Assembly: GCA_041651995.1 (NCBI GenBank)
Contig: JBAZID010000009.1
Location: forward strand, 27,724-91,723
DNA from: Sulfuricella sp.
GTDB taxonomy: Bacteria > Pseudomonadota > Gammaproteobacteria > Burkholderiales > Sulfuricellaceae
Reading direction: 5' to 3'
Length of the DNA: 64,000 bases
Shown: in pieces, positions 59,777 to 64,000 of the stretch
Position numbering within the stretch: the stretch's first letter is position 1
Layout: every line of letters begins with the position of its first letter
The notes under the pieces: model-generated
The model's input: the letters and a program-made list of their open reading frames with translations, nothing else
What the model was told of the DNA's origin: nothing
Databases searched by the model: none
Made by a program: the position numbers and the translations under genes

Positions 59777-61188
59777 GCGCGCGCCTGATCGGGGCCGCAA
59801 AACGCATCCGGGCCATGCTGGAAGCCATCCGCCTCAAAGTCCAGCCGGACGTGGATCGCTGGCTGAACACATGGAAAATCGACCCCGACCTTCCGGAACC
59901 GGATTTCGTTGCCGATGCCGATTACTATATCGTCCAGCAGGAACCCTTGCGCGCACGGGTCCTGATCCGCAGCCTGGCGGTGGTGTTCCTGATTTTCACC
60001 ATGTGGGCCGCGCTGGCGCAGGTCGACGAAATCACTCGCGGCGAAGGCAAAGTCGTGCCTTCCCAGCAATTGCAGGTCCTGCAAAGCCTGGATGGCGGGA
60101 TTGTGTCCGAGATCAAGGTGCGCGAAGGCCAGATCGTCAATCCGGGCGATCTGCTGCTGCGGATCGACGCCACCCGTTTCGTCTCCTCGGTGCGCGAAAG
60201 CCAGTCGCAGTATTTTTCCCTCCTGGCCAAGGCCGCCCGCCAGCGCGCGCTCACCGAGGGAAAACCCTTTATACCGCCACCGGAAACCCTCAAGGAAGAT
60301 CCTCGGACAGTAGAAGAGGAAAAAAGCCTGTATGAAACCGCCACCTCCAATCTGGAAGCCCAACTCTCGATTGCCCGCCAGCAACTCGCGCAGCGCCAGC
60401 AAGAGCTCGCGGAAGCGCGCGCGCGTCGCGAGCAAGCTGGACAAGCTTACGACCTGACGCTCAAGGAACTCAACGTCACCAGGCCGCTGCTCAAGGCTGG
60501 CGCGGTTTCCGAGGTTGAACTCCTGCGCCTGGAGCGTGACGTCTCTCGCTTCCGTGGTGAACGCGACATGGCAGCCACGCAAATTATCCGTACCCAGGCG
60601 GCCATCTCCGAAGCCTCGCGCAAAATTCAGGAAGTAGAACTTAGTTTCCGCAGGGAACAGGGCACCGAACTTTCCGAAACCATGAGCAAGCTCAATGCCC
60701 TCTCCGAAGGCAGCGTGGGGCTGGCGGACAGAGTCAAGCATTCCGACTTGCGCTCCCCGGTTTACGGTACCGTCAAGCGTCTGCTGGTCAACACGGTAGG
60801 CGGCGTGGTTCAGCCGGGAAAAGACGTGCTGGAAATCGTGCCGCTGGAGGACAATCTGCTTCTGGAAGCCAAGGTCATGCCCAAGGACATCGCATTTCTT
60901 CGCCCCGGGCAAAAAGCGCTGGTCAAATTCACGGCCTATGACTTTTCTGTTTATGGCGGGCTCGAGGCCACGCTGGAACATATCGGCGCGGACTCGCTGA
61001 CAGACGAGCGCGGCAACACCTTCTACATCGTGCGTGTACGCACTCACAAGTCGAAACTGGCCGATCACCTGCCCATCATTCCCGGCATGGTGGCCGAGGT
61101 AGACATTATCACCGGCCAAAAGAGCATTCTCTCCTACCTGCTGAAACCGGTCATCAAAGCCAAGCAGGCTGCATTGACCGAGCGCTGA
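59773..61188 (+). CDS. lapC: Type I secretion membrane fusion protein (LapC/HlyD-like)
   Basis: Adaptor of 471 residues with one membrane helix (RSLAVVFLIFTMWAALAQV, about 58-76). A lipoyl-like half follows (VLQSLDGGIVSEIKVREGQIVNPGDLLLRID), then a long coiled coil (about 140-310). The HlyD C-terminal signature is present: LRSPVYGTVKRLLVNTVGGVVQPG and the tail with IIPGMVAEVDIITGQKSILSYLLKP. It connects LapB to an outer-membrane TolC-type channel that is not encoded in this window. Confidence 0.94.
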   Translation: MSARLIGAAKRIRAMLEAIRLKVQPDVDRWLNTWKIDPDLPEPDFVADADYYIVQQEPLRARVLIRSLAVVFLIFTMWAALAQVDEITRGEGKVVPSQQLQVLQSLDGGIVSEIKVREGQIVNPGDLLLRIDATRFVSSVRESQSQYFSLLAKAARQRALTEGKPFIPPPETLKEDPRTVEEEKSLYETATSNLEAQLSIARQQLAQRQQELAEARARREQAGQAYDLTLKELNVTRPLLKAGAVSEVELLRLERDVSRFRGERDMAATQIIRTQAAISEASRKIQEVELSFRREQGTELSETMSKLNALSEGSVGLADRVKHSDLRSPVYGTVKRLLVNTVGGVVQPGKDVLEIVPLEDNLLLEAKVMPKDIAFLRPGQKALVKFTAYDFSVYGGLEATLEHIGADSLTDERGNTFYIVRVRTHKSKLADHLPIIPGMVAEVDIITGQKSILSYLLKPVIKAKQAALTER

Positions 61189-61205
61189 GGGAAACCAGAC
61201 AGCCC

Positions 61206-61826
61206 ATGGGAATCGACAACCTTTTCGTTTCAGCCAATGGCGGACTGTTGCCACGCTGGCTGGAGGCGTTTCCGGATGCCAAGGGCTGCAAAACAGGCGA
61301 CGGGCTACAAAAACAGAAATGCGACATTGCCTGGCTGCACATCACCGCCGGAGACTCCGCCCCGCAGCAGCTGGAAGAGGTTCGTAGACATCTGGGCGGC
61401 GTAACCTGCGTCGTGCTGAGCGACCTGCCGGATGACGAGCAGGCCTTGGCAGCCTTCGGCGCCGCCGCACGCGGCTACTGCAACACCCACGCCGCGCCAG
61501 CCGTGCTGCAACAAGTGGCAAACGTAGTGCAGCAGGGCGGGCTGTGGATTGGCGAATCGCTGATGCAGCGAGTTATCGCGTCGACTGCGCGGATTATGCA
61601 GCCACCGGATCAGGCTATGGTTCGCAGATGGGCAGACATCCTGACCGGGCGCGAAAGGGAAATCGCCCGCCACATCGCACACGGCGCCTCCAACAAGGAA
61701 ATCGCCCGTGAACTGGGCATCACCGAGCGCACGGTAAAAGCACACGTCGGCGCCATTCTGGAAAAGCTCAAGGTTCGCGACCGCCTGCAAATCGCATTGC
61801 GCGTCAACGGCCAATCCCCCTCCTGA
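61206..61826 (+). CDS. LuxR-family regulator with degenerate receiver domain
   Basis: Protein of 206 residues. The C-terminal helix-turn-helix LTGREREIARHIAHGASNKEIARELGITERTVKAHV (about 138-175) is a clear NarL/LuxR type. The N-terminal ~120 residues keep a receiver-like fold (VTCVVLSDLP, FGAAARGYCNTHAAPAVLQQVANVV). At the place of the phosphorylated Asp it reads DIAWLHITAGD, with no Asp on that strand end, so it is probably not a phosphorelay target. It stands between the secretion genes and the adhesin and may control them. Confidence 0.85.
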   Translation: MGIDNLFVSANGGLLPRWLEAFPDAKGCKTGDGLQKQKCDIAWLHITAGDSAPQQLEEVRRHLGGVTCVVLSDLPDDEQALAAFGAAARGYCNTHAAPAVLQQVANVVQQGGLWIGESLMQRVIASTARIMQPPDQAMVRRWADILTGREREIARHIAHGASNKEIARELGITERTVKAHVGAILEKLKVRDRLQIALRVNGQSPS

Positions 61827-61922
61827 CAACCCGTTCGCCGGGTTGTACTTCAGTCCAATATCCACCATTGGAAAGTCGCACTAAAGTAGCGACCATCATC
61901 CATTTCGCACGGAATACTCGTC

Positions 61923-63311
61923 ATGTCACAGCAAGCCAACATCGCCGGCAAGGTCGCCCACCTCGAAGGTCAGGCCTTTGCGCGCAGTTCGGACGGTTCA
62001 CAGCGCCAGCTCAAGCTGGGTGACGCCGTGTATGAAGGGGAAGTGATCATTACCAGGGAAGGCAGCAAAATTGAACTGGCCTTCGATCAGGGACACACCT
62101 ACCTGTTGCGCGAAAAGGAAACCCTGACCCTGGATAGCAGCGTATATGACAGCGAAGGCGCTGATGCAAAAAGTGCAGCGCTGCTCCCGCGTGTGGGCGA
62201 ATTGACAGAAATTACCCAGGCCATCGCCGCAGGCAGCAGTCTCGATCAATTGCTCGAAGAAACCGCGGCAGGACTAACCGGCGGCAGCGCTGCGGATAAC
62301 GGCCACAACTTTGTCCAGCTGATTCGTATTGCGGAAGCCATTCCCCAGTTCGATGATGCGTATGGCTCAGCAGGCCGCAGAGACATACCGCCGTTGCCAG
62401 ATGCTCAAGTATTGCTGGTGCCGCAAACAAGCACAAGCACCGTAGCCGAGCCCCCCCCCGGCTCCAACAATGCTGCGGTGATCAGCAGCGGCACGGGCAC
62501 AATCACCGAGGACTCGGTGCTCTCCACTTCAGGCTCGCTGACCATCAGTGATGCCGATGCAGGCCAGGCCAGCTTCGTGGCTCAGGCCAGCACTGCGGGG
62601 GCTTATGGTTCGTTCACGCTCGGTACCAATGGTGCCTGGACTTACTCGCTCGATAACGCTAATCCAGCAGTTCAGGCGCTGGGAGCAGGCCAGACCCTGT
62701 CCGAGACCTTTACCGTGTCGAGTCTGGATGGCACAACCTCCAGTGTGACAGTCACCGTCAACGGCACCAACGATGCGGCCGTGATCAGTTCCGGGACCGG
62801 CGCGGTCACGGAAGATGCAGTTCTCTCGACTTCAGGCACGCTGACCATCAGCGATACCGATGCAGGCCAGGCCAGCTTCATCGCTCAGCCCGCCACTTCT
62901 GGTGCCTATGGCAACTTCACCCTCGGCACCAATGGCGCCTGGACTTACACACTCGATAACACCAACCCGACGGTTCAGGCCCTGGGCGCAGGCCAGACCC
63001 TGTCCGAGACCTTTACCGTATCGAGTCTGGATGGCACAACCTCCAGTGTGACAGTTACGGTCAACGGCACCAACGATGTGGCAGTGATCAGTTCCGGTAC
63101 CGGTACGGTCGCCGAAGACTCGGCGCTCTCGACCAGCGGCACGCTGACCATCTCCGACACCGATGCCGGTCAGGCCAGCTTCGTGGCTCAGGCCAGCACT
63201 GCGGGTGCCTATGGCAGCTTCACCCTCGGTACCAATGGGGCATGGACTTACAGCCTCGATAACGCCAATACCACGGTTCAGGCTCTGGGCGCTGGTCAGA
63301 CCCTGAGCTAA
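61923..63311 (+). CDS. lapA: LapA-like surface adhesin, N-terminal part up to an in-frame stop
   Basis: Start of a giant repeat adhesin. Residues 1-80 form the retention module (GKVAHLEGQAFARSSDGSQR, then LKLGDAVYEGEVIITREGSK). A LapG-type cleavage motif TAAG lies at residues 114-117 (LEETAAGLTGG), followed by GHNFVQLIRIAE as in LapA. From residue 184 on there are VCBS-type repeats of 101 residues with NGTND ends. At 63309-63311 a TAA interrupts the third repeat exactly where the other repeats have SET (CTGTCCGAGACC); the frame stays open afterwards. The truncated product would be 462 residues and lack the C-terminal secretion signal. Confidence 0.88.
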   Translation: MSQQANIAGKVAHLEGQAFARSSDGSQRQLKLGDAVYEGEVIITREGSKIELAFDQGHTYLLREKETLTLDSSVYDSEGADAKSAALLPRVGELTEITQAIAAGSSLDQLLEETAAGLTGGSAADNGHNFVQLIRIAEAIPQFDDAYGSAGRRDIPPLPDAQVLLVPQTSTSTVAEPPPGSNNAAVISSGTGTITEDSVLSTSGSLTISDADAGQASFVAQASTAGAYGSFTLGTNGAWTYSLDNANPAVQALGAGQTLSETFTVSSLDGTTSSVTVTVNGTNDAAVISSGTGAVTEDAVLSTSGTLTISDTDAGQASFIAQPATSGAYGNFTLGTNGAWTYTLDNTNPTVQALGAGQTLSETFTVSSLDGTTSSVTVTVNGTNDVAVISSGTGTVAEDSALSTSGTLTISDTDAGQASFVAQASTAGAYGSFTLGTNGAWTYSLDNANTTVQALGAGQTLS

Positions 63312-63974
63312 ACCTTTACCGTGTCGAGCCTGGATGGCACGGCTTCCAGTGTGACGGTTACGGTCAATGGCACCAACGATGTTGCCGTGATCAGTTCCAG
63401 GACCGGTGTGGTGATGGAAGATGCCGTTCTCTCGACTTCAGGCTCGCTCACGATCAGTGATACCGATGCGGGCCAGGCCAGCTTCGTGGCTCAGGCCGCC
63501 ACCACTGGTGCTTACGGCAGCTTCACCCTCGGCACGAATGGTGCCTGGACCTTCACCCTCGATAACACCAATCCGACTGTTCAGGCGCTGGGCGCGGGTC
63601 AGACCCTGACCACTAGCTATCCCGTCACTTCGCTGGATGGCTCCTCCAGCCAGGTCACGATTACCATCAACGGTGCCAATGAAACAGCTTCCGTTGGACT
63701 TGGGGCCGTGCAGGAAGACGTAACATCTACTACAGGGGGGGTGCTCACTGCTACGGGTGGTGCCACCTTCGTGCCGGCAACCATCACGGGCTCTTATGGT
63801 TCGTTGTCCGTCGCTGCGGACGGTTCATGGGCATATAACCTCAATAACTCCGACCCGGCTGTGCAAGCATTGGCGGCAGGTCAGAATGTCGTGGAACCAA
63901 CATTCACCGTAGCGTTGTCGGATGGTTCTACTACAACGGTTAATATCTCCGTGACCGGCTCTAATGATGTGGCA
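62475..63974 (+). repeat. Tandem VCBS-type coding repeats, 303-base unit
   Basis: Units begin near 62475, 62778, 63081, 63384 and 63690, with a sixth near 63972. The first four are exactly 303 bases apart; the fifth is diverged. Stretches such as GGATGGCACAACCTCCAGTG are identical between units 1 and 2, indicating recent exchange. Confidence 0.92.
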
Positions 63975-64000
63975 GTGATCAGTTCCGGTACGGGGTCGGT
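63312..64000 (+). pseudogene. lapA: Continuation of the LapA-like adhesin after the in-frame stop (partial, runs off the window)
   Basis: In the same frame as the upstream part, no further stop codon occurs to the end of the window. The translation continues the repeats without a shift: TFTVSSLDGTASSVTVTVNG, then a complete unit and a diverged unit (GSYGSLSVAADGSWAYNLNN). This shows the whole locus is one reading frame broken by a single codon. No plausible ribosome site follows the stop. Confidence 0.75.

Noticed and set aside
62475..64000. Regular 303-base repeats considered as a non-coding array or CRISPR
   Set aside because: The unit is a multiple of three, the frame is open and the translation is a VCBS-type domain, so these are coding repeats.

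Overview
This 64 kb window is chromosomal DNA of a GC-rich betaproteobacterium. The gene orders exbB-exbD-lpxK-ycaR-kdsB-adk, hemA-prfA-prmC and queA..tgt-yajC-secD-secF are typical of that class. A flavocytochrome c sulfide dehydrogenase (fccAB) and a tandem TusA-like sulfur carrier point to a sulfur oxidiser, most likely of the order Nitrosomonadales (Sulfuricella/Gallionella-like). The family assignment is inference from gene content. No rRNA, tRNA, CRISPR array, integrase or transposase gene was recognised.

Layout. 0-2 kb: a split aerotaxis-type pair (PAS protein plus CZB chemoreceptor), minus strand. 2-10 kb: a long minus-strand block with exbBD, lipid A/KDO genes, adk, and a pyrophosphate module (PPi-dependent phosphofructokinase and proton-pumping pyrophosphatase). 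10-15.5 kb: tandem TusA protein, prmC-prfA-hemA, trhP. 15.6-19 kb: dnaE. 19-23 kb: a Fur-boxed fbpABC iron transporter followed by an intergenic region with a candidate small RNA. 23-26.6 kb: rRNA methyltransferase, copper chaperone, glnS. 26.6-30.2 kb: an accessory patch with a Cys-rich secreted protein, a phosphodiesterase flanked by ~100 bp inverted repeats, and an acetyltransferase ending in an integron-type attC site. 30-42 kb: RND efflux pair, TPR/L,D-transpeptidase pair, two cyclophilins, lpxH, DAHP synthase, fccAB. 42.6-51 kb: the queA-tgt-yajC-secD-secF run, split between queA and tgt by a RloA/RloB (AbiL-like) defence pair and a chimeric remnant that joins a type III methylase start to a Fic-type tail. 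51-57 kb: DedA, DUF2339/DUF3999 membrane pair, YjfB, OxyR, rubredoxin and its reductase. 57.6-64 kb: a type I secretion operon with a LapA-like VCBS-repeat adhesin that carries an in-frame stop and runs off the window.

How it works together. Sulfide electrons enter through FccAB; the TusA-like protein may carry sulfane sulfur. PPi made in biosynthesis can be used by Pfp and HppA. OxyR with the rubredoxin pair suggests peroxide/oxygen handling. LapB/LapC-like transporter genes and the adhesin gene, with a LapG-type cleavage motif, suggest regulated surface attachment.

Several families of short palindromic or heptamer repeats sit between genes, and some lie inside otherwise tight operons (ppiB-lpxH, yajC-secD, secD-secF, MFP-RND). 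The most unusual items are the defence insertion with its mod-fic chimera, the attC-tailed acetyltransferase, the inverted-repeat-flanked phosphodiesterase, the orphan terminator/sRNA candidate with anti-Shine-Dalgarno motifs, and the interrupted adhesin.
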